A stretch of DNA of 64,000 nt from Barnesiella merdipullorum (GCA_019116365.1 DXBT01000031.1:62001-126000), one strand, 5' to 3'. Positions 32,390 through 42,539 are shown, numbered from the stretch's first letter. The notes: generated by a model not told the origin, from the letters alone. A program made the numbers and translations.

Positions 32390-35161
32390 ATGGAATATAA
32401 TTTCAAAGAAATAGAGAAAAAGTGGCAGAAGTACTGGAAAGAGAACCACATTTACCAAGTCACAGAAAATAAGGACAAACCCAAATACTATGTATTGGAT
32501 ATGTTCCCCTACCCTTCGGGTGCCGGTTTGCACGTAGGTCACCCGCTGGGATATATTGCATCTGACATCTATTCTCGCTACAAGCGTTTGAAAGGTTTCA
32601 ATGTGCTCCATCCCATGGGATACGATGCCTATGGACTTCCGGCCGAACAGTATGCCATACAGACGGGACAACACCCGGCCATCACGACCGAGAAGAATAT
32701 AAACCGTTACCGCGAACAGTTGGACAAGATAGGTTTCTGCTACGACTGGAGCCGCGAGATACGCACTTGTGATCCCAAGTATTACAAGTGGACCCAGTGG
32801 GCCTTTATCCAGATGTTCAACAGCTACTACGACAACGACAGGCAACAAGCCCGTTCGATAGAAGAACTGGTAAAACATTTCGAGACAAAAGGTACCGAAG
32901 GGCTGAATGTGGCTTGCAGCGAAGAGCTCTCTTTTACGGCCGACGAATGGAAGGCCAAAACCGAAAAAGAGCAGCAGGAGACGTTGATGAATTATCGCAT
33001 CGCTTATCTGGGCGACACGATGGTGAACTGGTGTCCCAAACTGGGTACCGTGCTGGCTAACGACGAGGTGAGCGAGGGAGTATCGATACGAGGCGGATAT
33101 CCCGTGGAACAGAAGGTGATGCGCCAATGGTGCCTGCGGGTATCGGCTTATGCCCAACAGTTGCTCGATGGTCTCGATAAAATCGATTGGACCGATTCGC
33201 TCAAGGAGACGCAGAAGAACTGGATAGGACGTTCGGAGGGAGCCGAGATGCAATTCAAGGTGGTCGGTTCGGATGTCGAATTTACTATATTCACTACTCG
33301 TGCCGATACGGTCTTCGGGGTAACTTTTATGGTACTGGCTCCCGAAAGCGAATATGTGAAAAAGGTAGTGACTCCCGAACAGAAAGAGGCTGTCTATAAA
33401 TACCTCGAGAGTATCAAACACCGCACCGAGCGCGAGCGTCTCATGGACCGTAGCGTAACGGGTGTCTTTACCGGAGCCTATGCCATCAATCCATTGAACA
33501 ACAAACACATTCCCATCTATGTAAGTGACTATGTACTGGCCGGTTACGGTACGGGAGCCATCATGGCCGTTCCTGCACACGACAGTCGCGACTATGCCTT
33601 TGCCAAACATTTCGACCTGCCTATCATTCCGTTGATCGAGGGTTGTGATGTATCGGAAGAGAGTTTCGATGCCAAGGAGGGCAAGATGATCAATTCGTGT
33701 GGCAACGGTCTTGATCTGAACGGCATGGAGGTGAAAGACGCCATTGCCGCTACCAAGAAATTTATCAAGGAGAAGGGCATTGGTAGGGTGAAGGTGAACT
33801 ATCGTTTGCGCGATGCCATCTTCAGTCGTCAGCGTTATTGGGGTGAACCCTTCCCGGTCTATTACAAAGAGGGTATGCCCTATATGCTCGATGAAAGCAA
33901 ATTGCCTTTGAAACTCCCCGAGGTGGACAAATTCCTGCCTACCGAGAGCGGTGAACCCCCGTTGGGACGTGCCAAAAACTGGGAGACCGAAGACCACTAT
34001 CCGCTGGAGTTGTGTACGATGCCTGGTTTTGCCGGTTCGTCGGCCTACTATCTGCGTTACATGGATCCTCACAACGACAAGGCGTTGGTATCGAAAGAGA
34101 ACAACGAGTACTGGCGCAATGTCGATCTCTACATAGGAGGTACCGAACACGCTACGGGGCACCTTATTTACAGTCGTTTCTGGAACAAGTTCCTGTTCGA
34201 CAAAGGGGTAGTTTGTGAGGACGAGCCTTTCAAGAAACTGATCAACCAGGGTATGATACAGGGACGCTCCAACTTTGTGTATCGTATCAAAGATACCAAC
34301 ACGTTTGTATCGCTCAACAAGAAGAAAGACTACGATACCACACCCATCCACGTCGATGTAAATATCGTGAGCAACGACGTGCTCGATATCGAGGCCTTCA
34401 AGAAATGGCGTCCCGAGTTTGCCACGGCCGAATTTGTTTTGGAAGACGACGGTAGATATATATGCGGCTGGGCCGTGGAGAAGATGTCGAAGTCGATGTT
34501 TAACGTGGTAAATCCCGACGATATCGTTGAGAAATATGGTGCCGATACGTTGCGTCTGTATGAAATGTTCCTGGGTCCCATCGAGCAGAGCAAACCGTGG
34601 GATACCAACGGTATAGACGGTGTGCACCGTTTCTTGAAAAAACTTTGGAATCTCTTCTACCAGGGCGACAAGCTGGCCGTTCAGGATGTTGAGCCTACGA
34701 AAGAGGAGTTGAAGTCGGTACACAAACTCATCAAGAAGATATCGTGGGACGTAGAGAACTTCTCGTACAATACCTCGATAAGTGCCTTCATGATTTGTGT
34801 AAACGAGTTGACCGCCCTCAAATCGCGCAACAAACAGATGCTCGAGAAGATTGTCGTGCTGTTGGCACCCTTTGCTCCGCACATCAGCGAAGAGCTGTGG
34901 CACGAGTTGGGTCACGAACAGACGGTGTGCGACGCCCAATGGCCCGAGTGGAACGAGGATTATCTGAAAGAGGATGTGGTAACGTATGCCATTTCGTTCA
35001 ACGGTAAGACCCGTTTCAGTCTCGAAATCAAGGCAGGTACTTCGCGTGAAGAGATCGAGCAGTTGGTACTCAACCATGAGTCGTCGGCCCGATGGCTCGA
35101 GGGAAAGACACCCAAAAAGATTATCGTGGTACCCAACAAGATTGTGAATGTAGTTATTTGA
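32390..35161 (+). CDS. leuS: Leucyl-tRNA synthetase
   Basis: This class I synthetase of 923 residues has HIGH as LHVGHPLGY after YVLDMFPYPSGAG. The CP1 editing domain includes FTTRADTVFGVTF and AVPAHDSRDYAFA, and KMSKS is present as KMSKSMFNVVNPDD. The anticodon-binding domain and C-terminal extension are complete. The ATG at 32390 (MEYNFKEIEKKWQ) is preferred to the in-frame start three codons upstream. A hairpin terminator follows. Confidence 0.97.
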   Translation: MEYNFKEIEKKWQKYWKENHIYQVTENKDKPKYYVLDMFPYPSGAGLHVGHPLGYIASDIYSRYKRLKGFNVLHPMGYDAYGLPAEQYAIQTGQHPAITTEKNINRYREQLDKIGFCYDWSREIRTCDPKYYKWTQWAFIQMFNSYYDNDRQQARSIEELVKHFETKGTEGLNVACSEELSFTADEWKAKTEKEQQETLMNYRIAYLGDTMVNWCPKLGTVLANDEVSEGVSIRGGYPVEQKVMRQWCLRVSAYAQQLLDGLDKIDWTDSLKETQKNWIGRSEGAEMQFKVVGSDVEFTIFTTRADTVFGVTFMVLAPESEYVKKVVTPEQKEAVYKYLESIKHRTERERLMDRSVTGVFTGAYAINPLNNKHIPIYVSDYVLAGYGTGAIMAVPAHDSRDYAFAKHFDLPIIPLIEGCDVSEESFDAKEGKMINSCGNGLDLNGMEVKDAIAATKKFIKEKGIGRVKVNYRLRDAIFSRQRYWGEPFPVYYKEGMPYMLDESKLPLKLPEVDKFLPTESGEPPLGRAKNWETEDHYPLELCTMPGFAGSSAYYLRYMDPHNDKALVSKENNEYWRNVDLYIGGTEHATGHLIYSRFWNKFLFDKGVVCEDEPFKKLINQGMIQGRSNFVYRIKDTNTFVSLNKKKDYDTTPIHVDVNIVSNDVLDIEAFKKWRPEFATAEFVLEDDGRYICGWAVEKMSKSMFNVVNPDDIVEKYGADTLRLYEMFLGPIEQSKPWDTNGIDGVHRFLKKLWNLFYQGDKLAVQDVEPTKEELKSVHKLIKKISWDVENFSYNTSISAFMICVNELTALKSRNKQMLEKIVVLLAPFAPHISEELWHELGHEQTVCDAQWPEWNEDYLKEDVVTYAISFNGKTRFSLEIKAGTSREEIEQLVLNHESSARWLEGKTPKKIIVVPNKIVNVVI

Positions 35162-35167
35162 AAAAAA

Positions 35168-35211
35168 TCATATCCATGTTCGTGAACCGAGTAGCGGACA
35201 TGGATATTTTT
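35168..35211 (+). terminator. Terminator after leuS
   Basis: The stem ATATCCATGT (35170-35179) with ACATGGATAT (35198-35207) encloses an 18-nt loop and is followed by TTTT. Confidence 0.75.
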
Positions 35212-35271
35212 AATCATAACCCCGAAATAATAAGGAAGAGTAAATAGTTTAGAAACAGAAAAAAGAGTAAT

Positions 35272-36141
35272 ATGCGATTGCCTTTTAACAGTATATTGTA
35301 TGTCGTAAAAGACTATATGGTCATCATATTCGGTTTGTTGTTGTATGCGTTGGGGTGGGTAGGATTCTTGTTGCCCAACGAGATAACGACCGGCGGTGTG
35401 ACCGGTATAGCGGCCTTAATCTATTATGGAACGAAGATACCGGTATCGGTTTCGTATTTTACCATCAACGTAGTATTGTTGTTGGCTGCCATCAAGATAT
35501 TGGGACTTAAGTTTTTTGTGCGCACGATTTTCAGTGTGTTCATGTGTTCGTTCTTCCTGGGTATATTGCCCGAGTTCATACCCGGTTCCCTGGTAGAAGA
35601 GCAGCCCTTCATGTCGGCCATCATCGGTGGTATCATGTGTGGTGTGGGTGTGGGATTGGTATTTGCATCGAACGGTAGTACGGGAGGTACCGATATCATT
35701 GCCGCCATCGTCAACAAGTACAAAAACATATCGTTTGCCAAGATGATGATGTATATCGACTTCTTGATTATTGCCAGCTCGTATGTACTGTTTCACAGCA
35801 TAGAGAAGATGATCTTCGGTTATGTGGTGATGGGTGTGATGAGCTATACGATGGATATGGTCATCAATGGTAAGCGTCAGTCGGTACAGATCTTGATTTT
35901 GTCCGACAAGTATGAAGAGATAGCTACGCATGTCAACCAGGACATACACCGGGGAGTAACCGTAATCGAGGGTATGGGATGGTATTCGAAACAACCCAAG
36001 AAGGTGCTGATGATTCTGGCCAAGCGTAACGAATCGGTAAAGATATTCCGCCTTATTAAATCGATAGACCCCAAAGCCTTCATATCGCAATCGAATGTTG
36101 TGGGAGTCTATGGTGAGGGTTTTGACAAGATAAAGACTTGA
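35272..36141 (+). CDS. YitT family membrane protein
   Basis: This 289-residue protein has five to six N-terminal membrane helices (YMVIIFGLLLYALGWVGFLL, then IAALIYYGTKIPVSVSYFTI, SAIIGGIMCGVGVGLVFASNG) and the family signature ASNGSTGGTDIIAAIVNKY. The C-terminal soluble domain (residues about 205-285, RGVTVIEGMGWYSKQPKKVL) is DUF2179. The family is widespread with no firm function. It stands alone; no matching promoter motif was found upstream. Confidence 0.92.
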   Translation: MRLPFNSILYVVKDYMVIIFGLLLYALGWVGFLLPNEITTGGVTGIAALIYYGTKIPVSVSYFTINVVLLLAAIKILGLKFFVRTIFSVFMCSFFLGILPEFIPGSLVEEQPFMSAIIGGIMCGVGVGLVFASNGSTGGTDIIAAIVNKYKNISFAKMMMYIDFLIIASSYVLFHSIEKMIFGYVVMGVMSYTMDMVINGKRQSVQILILSDKYEEIATHVNQDIHRGVTVIEGMGWYSKQPKKVLMILAKRNESVKIFRLIKSIDPKAFISQSNVVGVYGEGFDKIKT

Positions 36142-36319
36142 TTTAAGGATGGTTTTTGAAAAAGGTCGAAATCGACAAACTATGATTTTTATCACAGATA
36201 AGTATCTAAAATAAAAAGGGATATTTATCGTTATACATAAATAGGGGAGGGCGGTTGAATTTTTGTTTGCATGGAAATTTGGCTGCACTCTTGTTTTTAC
36301 AAAAAAATGGATGAATGCT

Positions 36320-36895
36320 ATGAAACTGGTTTTTGCCACGAATAATAAGCATAAGTTGGAGGAGATATCGGCTATTGTAGGTGACAAGATAGAGATACTC
36401 AGTTTGAACGATATCGATTGTCACGACGAGATACCCGAGACGGCCGATACCTTTGAGGGTAATGCCTTGCAAAAGGCCCGTTACATCAAAGAGAAGTATG
36501 GTTACGATTGTTTTGCCGACGATACGGGGTTGTGTGTTGTGGCTCTGAACGGCGCCCCCGGCGTCTATTCGGCCCGATATGCGGGCGAGCCGGCCAACTC
36601 GGAGCGGAATATCGACAAGTTGCTCTCCAATCTGGATAGACGATTAGACCGTAGAGCCAGTTTCATCACCTGCATCGCCTTGATCCTTGACGGTAAGGAG
36701 CATATTTTCTATGGCGAGATAGAGGGCAGAATCACAGACGAACGTCGGGGAGAGTCGGGCTTTGGATACGATTCGGTATTCATCCCCGAGGGATACGACG
36801 AGACCTTTGCCCAAATGGGAGAGGAGCAGAAAAACAGGATAAGTCATCGGGCTCGGGCCGTGAAAAAGTTGTCAGAGTTTTTAAACACATTATAA
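36320..36895 (+). CDS. rdgB: RdgB/HAM1 family non-canonical purine NTP pyrophosphatase
   Basis: This 191-residue house-cleaning enzyme hydrolyses dITP, XTP and ITP to monophosphates. Family motifs are FATNNKHKLEEI at the N-terminus, ETADTFEGNALQKARYI, FADDTGLCVVALNGAPGVYSAR and GESGFGYDSVFIP with the C-terminal NRISHRARAVKKL. The start at 36320 (MKLVFATNNKHK) fits the family; the upstream extension to 36263 does not. It is followed after 10 bp by porZ. Confidence 0.95.
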   Translation: MKLVFATNNKHKLEEISAIVGDKIEILSLNDIDCHDEIPETADTFEGNALQKARYIKEKYGYDCFADDTGLCVVALNGAPGVYSARYAGEPANSERNIDKLLSNLDRRLDRRASFITCIALILDGKEHIFYGEIEGRITDERRGESGFGYDSVFIPEGYDETFAQMGEEQKNRISHRARAVKKLSEFLNTL

Positions 36896-36905
36896 TCAAT
36901 TTCAT

Positions 36906-39284
36906 ATGTCAAAGAGAATATCGGCTTTGGTAGCCATTGTCGCACTGTCGCTCATGTTCTTGACGCGAGCACAACTGGCTGTGGGCGATTGGCAAATCTA
37001 CTCATCATTGGGCGATCCCGTAAAAGTGATAGATACCCAGGACCGGGTCTATTACATATCGGGTATTTCGCTCTTTTGCTTCGATAAGGAGACCGAAGAG
37101 ATAGAGGCCTACAACAAAAACAACAAGCTCAACGATATAGAGGTGTCGGGCATCTATTACAACTACGACAAGAATTATCTGGTGGTAGTGTATGCCAACT
37201 CGAATGTGGATCTTCTCTATGACAACGGGAAAGTGTATAACATACCCGATATCAAGAATGCGATTATGACTACCTCGAAGACCATCAACGATGTAAAATT
37301 CTATGACAACCGCATCTATATGGCTACCGACTTTGGCATCGTTGTGCTCAACGATGAAAAGTATGAGGTGAGCGAGTCGTATAACTATGGAAAGAAAATC
37401 ACGAAAGTGGGTGCCTGCAACAAGTATTGGTTCCTGGTAACGGGAGAATCGATTTACTACATAGAAAAGGACGCCGTTAAATACAACCTGTCGAACTGGA
37501 CCGTACTCGATACGGTCGATGGCGTCATATATGAGTTGTTGCCATTCAACGATAAGTATCTGTTTTACAGTAAGGTAGGCATACTTCATTTCTATGATCT
37601 GCAACAGAGTGGATTGCCTTTGTTGGGCACATTGAACCTGGGTGTGATACATGTCGATAAATACTACGATAGCTTTGTTTTGAGAGGCTTTGTGTATGTG
37701 GCTTTCTGTAAACCCGATATTGTGGACGGGAAGATACAGTATAACAATATTTTCAATTTCCAGAATACATCGGAATATCTGGTGAATGTGGAGACCTCGT
37801 CGTATGAAAAAGATCAGTCGATATGGGCCTTGGGAGAATCGGGGTTGTGCCATTTCAAGATGGAAAAAGGAGCTGTAACGATGCTCAAGGAGCCGTTCAT
37901 GCCCAATGTGTTGAATGTGTCGGACCCCTGGAATCTGCTTATCCATGACAACAAGTTGTATGTCAGCAATACGGGACCTCGCCGGGGTATCGAGGATGAG
38001 TATGTGAAGACCCGCATAAGTGTGCTGGACCAGAACAGCTGGACTATTCTCGATTTAGGCGAAGTGCCTTTGGTCAATTACCACCATTCGGCTATATTAT
38101 ATTCGAGCTACAATATGGCTTTTGACCCCAACGACCCCAATACTTTTTTCATAGGTACTTGGTTTGAAGGGATGTATAAGTTTACCGATAACAAGTGTGT
38201 AGGTCATTACACCACCGAAAATTCTCCGTTTACAAAGTATCTGGATTGGGTAATCAGTGTGCCCTCCATCGCTTTTGACGGAGAAGGTAATCTGTGGGTC
38301 ACCCATTTGGGTGATGTGGGTGTGAGCATGCTGCCCAAATCGAAATTGTCGAAGAGTACCGACGAGCTTACCATAGCCGACTGGTATCAATTCAAGTATC
38401 CCGATATCGCCGATAACAAGTATGCCAAGATACTCATACCCAAGCACTCCAAATACAAGTGGGTGGTTTATGGCAATTGGCCCGGCCATATCTTTGCCTT
38501 CGACGACAAGGGAACCTACAACACGACGGCCGACGATAGAACCAAGAAAATGGTTTCGTTTACCGATCAGGACAACAGTACTTTTACACCCAATTACTAC
38601 AATTGTATCGCCGAGGACAACAACGGCCAGTTGTGGATAGGAACTTCGTCGGGGCCCATTGTGGTAACCAATCCCAACAACGTGTTCAACGACAACTTCC
38701 GCTGTACACGAATAAAGATTGCCCGAAACGATGGTACCAACAATGCCGACTATCTGTTGCAGAATATCAACATTACCGACATCTTTGTCGATGGTGCCAA
38801 TCGCAAGTGGATAGGTACGCAGGAGTCGGGATTGTATGTGGTGAGTGCCGACGGGTCGGAGGTGCTGCAACACTTCACGGCCGAAAACAGTAAATTGCCT
38901 TCGGATTATGTGACCGAGGTAGTGGTCGATCCGGTGACGGGTGTGGCTTATGTAGGCACCACCAGCGGTTTGGCTGCTTATCGGTCTGATGCCGTTCAGG
39001 CATCTGAAGACTACAGCAGCGTGTATGCTTTTCCCAATCCGGTACGCCCCGACTACGAAGGGTGGATATCGGTCACGGGATTGATGGACAACAGCCTGGT
39101 GAAGATTACCGACACGGCCGGAAACCTCTTTTTCGAGGGTTATTCCAACGGTGGTCAAATTTCGTGGGACGGTCGCGACCGCAATGGAAATCGGGTAAAG
39201 ACCGGTGTCTATCTGGTATTCGCTTCGTCGAGTGCCACGGGGAAGCAATCGGGAGTAGTCACCAAGATATTGGTGGTCAATTAA
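36906..39284 (+). CDS. porZ: PorZ-like two-beta-propeller surface protein
   Basis: This 792-residue exported protein (signal peptide SALVAIVALSLMFLTRAQ) is built of beta-propeller repeats, including WIGTSSGPIVVTNPN, WIGTQESGLYVVSADGS and YVGTTSGLAAYRSDA. It ends in a domain with VYAFPNPVRPDYEG, ISWDGRDRNGNRVKTGVYLV and VVTKILVVN, which resembles a type IX secretion C-terminal domain. The overall design matches PorZ, an outer-surface part of the attachment complex that links anionic lipopolysaccharide to cargo in Porphyromonas gingivalis. In gut Bacteroidales, homologues exist whose role is less clear. It sits in an operon with rdgB and a nudix gene. Confidence 0.78.
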   Translation: MSKRISALVAIVALSLMFLTRAQLAVGDWQIYSSLGDPVKVIDTQDRVYYISGISLFCFDKETEEIEAYNKNNKLNDIEVSGIYYNYDKNYLVVVYANSNVDLLYDNGKVYNIPDIKNAIMTTSKTINDVKFYDNRIYMATDFGIVVLNDEKYEVSESYNYGKKITKVGACNKYWFLVTGESIYYIEKDAVKYNLSNWTVLDTVDGVIYELLPFNDKYLFYSKVGILHFYDLQQSGLPLLGTLNLGVIHVDKYYDSFVLRGFVYVAFCKPDIVDGKIQYNNIFNFQNTSEYLVNVETSSYEKDQSIWALGESGLCHFKMEKGAVTMLKEPFMPNVLNVSDPWNLLIHDNKLYVSNTGPRRGIEDEYVKTRISVLDQNSWTILDLGEVPLVNYHHSAILYSSYNMAFDPNDPNTFFIGTWFEGMYKFTDNKCVGHYTTENSPFTKYLDWVISVPSIAFDGEGNLWVTHLGDVGVSMLPKSKLSKSTDELTIADWYQFKYPDIADNKYAKILIPKHSKYKWVVYGNWPGHIFAFDDKGTYNTTADDRTKKMVSFTDQDNSTFTPNYYNCIAEDNNGQLWIGTSSGPIVVTNPNNVFNDNFRCTRIKIARNDGTNNADYLLQNINITDIFVDGANRKWIGTQESGLYVVSADGSEVLQHFTAENSKLPSDYVTEVVVDPVTGVAYVGTTSGLAAYRSDAVQASEDYSSVYAFPNPVRPDYEGWISVTGLMDNSLVKITDTAGNLFFEGYSNGGQISWDGRDRNGNRVKTGVYLVFASSSATGKQSGVVTKILVVN

Positions 39285-39303
39285 ACGAGAGGGGGTAGGA
39301 GTC

Positions 39304-39846
39304 ATGCATCCGCTGCATCTGTTTGAATATTGTCCGCGATGCGGGTCGCACCGTTTTGTTGAGAACGATGCTTCGTCGAAGCGTTGTGAAGATTGTGGCT
39401 TTGTCTATTATCTCAATCCCAAGGCTTCGGTAGCCGCCTTTGTCATGGACCGGCAGTCGCGGTTGCTGGTTTGTCGCCGGGCTTTTGAGCCGTCGAAAGG
39501 TATGCTTGATTTGCCCGGAGGGTTTACCGAGTGTGGCGAGACGGCCGAGGAGGCTGTCGTGCGGGAACTCTCGGAAGAGATAGGGTGGAAACCCAGCCGG
39601 ATGCAGTATTTATATTCCTATCCCAATGTGTATCGCTATTCGGGATTCGACGTGCACACGATGGATCTCTTTTTTCTTTGCCGAAGCGATGAGGCATTTG
39701 ATCATCTGGCGGCACACGACGACGTGGAGTCGTGTTTCTGGCTGTCGCGCGATGAGATTCGCCCCGAAGAGTTTGCCTTTCAGTCCATACGCAGGGCTGT
39801 TACACGCCTGCTTCAAGACGACAGTTATTGGCAACTTGCAGATTAG
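39304..39846 (+). CDS. Nudix hydrolase with N-terminal zinc ribbon
   Basis: This 180-residue protein has a zinc ribbon (CPRCGSHRF and CEDCGFVYYLNP) and a complete Nudix box, GFTECGETAEEAVVREL then SEEIGW, matching GX5EX7REUXEEXGU. The layout recalls NADH pyrophosphatase and related Nudix enzymes, but the SQPWPFPxS signature of NudC is absent, so the substrate stays open. It starts 19 bp after porZ and its end overlaps the convergent dedA-like gene by 4 bp. Confidence 0.9.
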   Translation: MHPLHLFEYCPRCGSHRFVENDASSKRCEDCGFVYYLNPKASVAAFVMDRQSRLLVCRRAFEPSKGMLDLPGGFTECGETAEEAVVRELSEEIGWKPSRMQYLYSYPNVYRYSGFDVHTMDLFFLCRSDEAFDHLAAHDDVESCFWLSRDEIRPEEFAFQSIRRAVTRLLQDDSYWQLAD

Positions 39847-40313
39847 AAAAGGTTGGGAAACCACTCTTTCAAGTAGTTGACACCGATAACTACCAGATAA
39901 TAACGCGAGAATTTTCCGGCCATCATCGAGAGCAGTGTCCCTATGGGGTTGGCTCGCAGCAGACCCAGGGCCACGATTATGATGTCGCCGATAACGGGTA
40001 TGAAGACAAAGAACCCGAAGAGAGAACCTTTCCCTTTGAGAAAGTGCTGCATCTTGGACAGTTTCTCCTCTGATATTTTCAAGTAGGTGTGAATCCATTC
40101 TGATTTACCCAGATAACCTATGTAGTAGCAGGTGACCCCACCCAGCCAGTTGCCCAGTGTAGCCGATATCACACAGCCCCAAGGGTCGTATCCGGCCATC
40201 AGCAGCAGACCCAAAACCACTTCGGAGCTGAAAGGAAGAATACTGCCGGCCAGAAAGGCGGCGGTGAAGAGTCCCAGATACCCCCATTCGCTTAAGCTGG
40301 CAATAAATTCCAT
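39843..40313 (-). CDS. DedA/VTT-domain (YqaA-like) membrane protein
   Basis: This 156-residue protein has about four membrane segments (YLGLFTAAFLAGSILPFSSE, VVLGLLLMAGYDPWGCVISA, GSLFGFFVFIPVIGDIIIVAL). The segment GNWLGGVTCYYIGYLGK and FIPVIGD correspond to the VTT/SNARE-associated family. Members move lipid carriers or keep membrane potential in other bacteria. It is last in the cysE-purD operon; its start overlaps the end of the preceding gene by 22 bp. The start at 40313 is chosen over the long ORF to 40835, which runs through that gene. Confidence 0.85.
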   Translation of the reverse strand: MEFIASLSEWGYLGLFTAAFLAGSILPFSSEVVLGLLLMAGYDPWGCVISATLGNWLGGVTCYYIGYLGKSEWIHTYLKISEEKLSKMQHFLKGKGSLFGFFVFIPVIGDIIIVALGLLRANPIGTLLSMMAGKFSRYYLVVIGVNYLKEWFPNLF

Positions 40314-41266
40314 ATGAACAGTGCGATGTAAAGGACGAGTATGAGGTAAAACGAAATCACTACCGGTTTGCGCCCGCCGTTGTTGGTAAAGAAGAAGGCC
40401 GCCTGCATGGCTACCGCCGCATTGAGCAGGGGCAGGTAATAGAGATAATTGTGGTAATCGAGCAGGAGCAGGATGGCTGCATAGATCGACAGCAGGTTTA
40501 TGAAGCCGTTGTAGGCCCGTATTTGGCGTTTCTCGTTGAAAGTGGTATAGAGCATTGTTGTACCCGAGAAAAGTCCCAGGAGAGCCGTTAAAACGATAAT
40601 CCAGAATTGAGGATTTTCGTAGGGCAGTGTCTGAGGCAGGACCAAGCTGAAACGGGGCAACAACATTTTGAGTTGCTCCAAGGGAATGAGGTCGATTCCC
40701 ACGGCTATCCAGAAGGGGGTGATGAACCCGATGAGGGCTCCCAAAAGCGACTTTACCGACAGGTATCTTATCTGGAAGAAACCTATGAGAAACAGGGGTA
40801 CGAAGTAGGCGAACCGGGTGCAGAAGAGGGTGCACAGAGCCAGAGCTCCGAAAATGAGGAAAGCCGGTTGGGCCTTTTCCAATTGATAGGATTGAAAAAA
40901 GATCATGAACAGCAACAGCATCACCACGGCCGTGATATTGCCGTTACCCAATAGCGTGAGTGACGGGGTGGCGAGCTCGAAGAGCAGGAAGAAGATAAAC
41001 GGCAGCAGGGTGTGTTTCTGGATGAGGGAGAAGCGGTTGTTGATGCGCAACAACAGTATTCCGCCCAGGAGTATGAGCAGACTGTTGACGAGCTGGTTGA
41101 GCAGGGTAGGGGGCAGCCATCCTCCGGCTTCGGGCAGGAGTAGTCCCCCCTGAGGATCGATGGGTGCGGCAATGCCTGCCCGACCGGCAAAATAGACACC
41201 GGCCAGGTAGAGAATAATCCACCAGACCGATGTAGTTTTACCGCTTATGAACAGTTTCAGATTCAT
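40292..41266 (-). CDS. Multi-pass membrane protein of unknown function (DUF6427-like)
   Basis: This protein of about 324 residues is nearly all hydrophobic helices (WWIILYLAGVYFAGRAG, LVNSLLILLGGILLLRI, LLPFIFFLLFELATPSL, TAVVMLLLFMIFFQSY, LIGFITPFWIAVGIDL and others). It resembles Bacteroidales membrane proteins usually found beside purD. No catalytic motif is visible. The start at 41266 (MNLKLFISGKTTSVWW) leaves 4 bp after purD, giving tight coupling, while the longer ORF to 41389 would overlap purD. Confidence 0.72.
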   Translation of the reverse strand: MNLKLFISGKTTSVWWIILYLAGVYFAGRAGIAAPIDPQGGLLLPEAGGWLPPTLLNQLVNSLLILLGGILLLRINNRFSLIQKHTLLPFIFFLLFELATPSLTLLGNGNITAVVMLLLFMIFFQSYQLEKAQPAFLIFGALALCTLFCTRFAYFVPLFLIGFFQIRYLSVKSLLGALIGFITPFWIAVGIDLIPLEQLKMLLPRFSLVLPQTLPYENPQFWIIVLTALLGLFSGTTMLYTTFNEKRQIRAYNGFINLLSIYAAILLLLDYHNYLYYLPLLNAAVAMQAAFFFTNNGGRKPVVISFYLILVLYIALFIWNLLPA

Positions 41267-41270
41267 CGTT

Positions 41271-42539
41271 TCAGAGATCGGCACCGATATCGGAACGGAA
41301 ATATTTACCCTCAAACGAAACTGTCTTTGCACTCTTGAACGAGTTGGCCAGGGCCTCTTCCTTGGTAGCACCATAGGAGCTGAGGGCAATGACGCGTCCG
41401 CCGTTGGTTACGATTTTACCATCTTTGAAAGCCGTGCCGGCATGGAAGGGGATACTGTCGGTAACCCGGTCGAGACCGGTGATTTCCTTGCCCTTCTCGT
41501 AGTGTCCGGGATAGCCGCCCGATACCAGCATGACGGTAACGGCGCAGCGGGGATCCTCGACAAGTTCCTTTTTACGCAGGTTGCCTTGAGCTACCCCTTC
41601 GAGCAGTTCGACCAGATCGGACTGGATGCGCAGCATCACCACCTCGGTTTCGGGGTCGCCCATGCGCACGTTGTACTCGATTACCATGGGTTCGCCGCCC
41701 ACGTTGATGAGTCCCAGGAAGATGAATCCCTTGTAGGTGATCTTCTCCTCCTTTAATCCCTCGATGGTGGGTTTTACGATGCGCTCTTCGACCTTCTTCA
41801 TGAAGGCAGCGTCGGCAAAGGGTACGGGCGAAACGGCACCCATGCCGCCGGTGTTGAGGCCGGTGTCGCCTTCGCCTATGCGTTTATAGTCTTTGGCTAC
41901 GGGCAGTATGCGGTAGTCGTTGCCGTCGGTGAGTACGAATACCGAGCACTCGATACCCGAGAGGAACTCTTCGATAACGACCGTCTTGCTGGCATTGCCA
42001 AACATGCCGTCGAGCATCTGTTTCAACTCCTCCTTGGCCTCTTGCAGGTTGTCGATGATGAGCACGCCTTTGCCGGCTGCCAGGCCGTCGGCCTTGAGCA
42101 CATAGGGGGCTTTGAGGCTGTCGAGAAAGGCGTATGCGGCATCGAAGTTCTCGCGGGTGAAGCTCTGGTAGCGAGCCGTGGGGATGTGGTGACGCATCAT
42201 GAAACCCTTGGCAAACTCTTTGCTGCCCTCGAGACGGGCACCCTCTTGCGAGGGACCTATGACGGGGATATGTTTCAGTTCGTCGTGCGAGACGAAGTAG
42301 TCGTATATGCCTTTTACCAGGGGGTCTTCGGGACCAACGACCACCATGTCGATGTGATTTTCGACCGCAAACCGGCCGAGCGAATCGAAGTCGGTTGCCG
42401 CAATATCCACGTTGGTTCCTATGGCGGCAGTCCCGGCATTACCGGGAGCGATGAAGAGGTGATCGGTTTTGGGGCTTTGTTTCAGTTTCCAGGCCAGGGC
42501 ACATTCGCGTCCTCCCGAGCCTAACAGCAATATATTCAT
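41271..42539 (-). CDS. purD: Phosphoribosylamine-glycine ligase
   Basis: This 422-residue ATP-grasp enzyme makes glycinamide ribonucleotide in purine synthesis. The N-terminal MNILLLGSGGRECALAWKL, ATP-grasp segments KADGLAAGKGVLII and IEEFLSGIECSVFVLTDG, and the metal-binding EYNVRMGDPETEVVML are typical. It is the third gene of a leftward operon starting at cysE: 18 bp lie between it and the THUMP methyltransferase and 4 bp between it and the next membrane gene. Confidence 0.97.
   Translation of the reverse strand: MNILLLGSGGRECALAWKLKQSPKTDHLFIAPGNAGTAAIGTNVDIAATDFDSLGRFAVENHIDMVVVGPEDPLVKGIYDYFVSHDELKHIPVIGPSQEGARLEGSKEFAKGFMMRHHIPTARYQSFTRENFDAAYAFLDSLKAPYVLKADGLAAGKGVLIIDNLQEAKEELKQMLDGMFGNASKTVVIEEFLSGIECSVFVLTDGNDYRILPVAKDYKRIGEGDTGLNTGGMGAVSPVPFADAAFMKKVEERIVKPTIEGLKEEKITYKGFIFLGLINVGGEPMVIEYNVRMGDPETEVVMLRIQSDLVELLEGVAQGNLRKKELVEDPRCAVTVMLVSGGYPGHYEKGKEITGLDRVTDSIPFHAGTAFKDGKIVTNGGRVIALSSYGATKEEALANSFKSAKTVSFEGKYFRSDIGADL

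Noticed and set aside
32369..35077. Minus-strand ORF of 902 codons
   Set aside because: It lies opposite leuS and shows no family motif.
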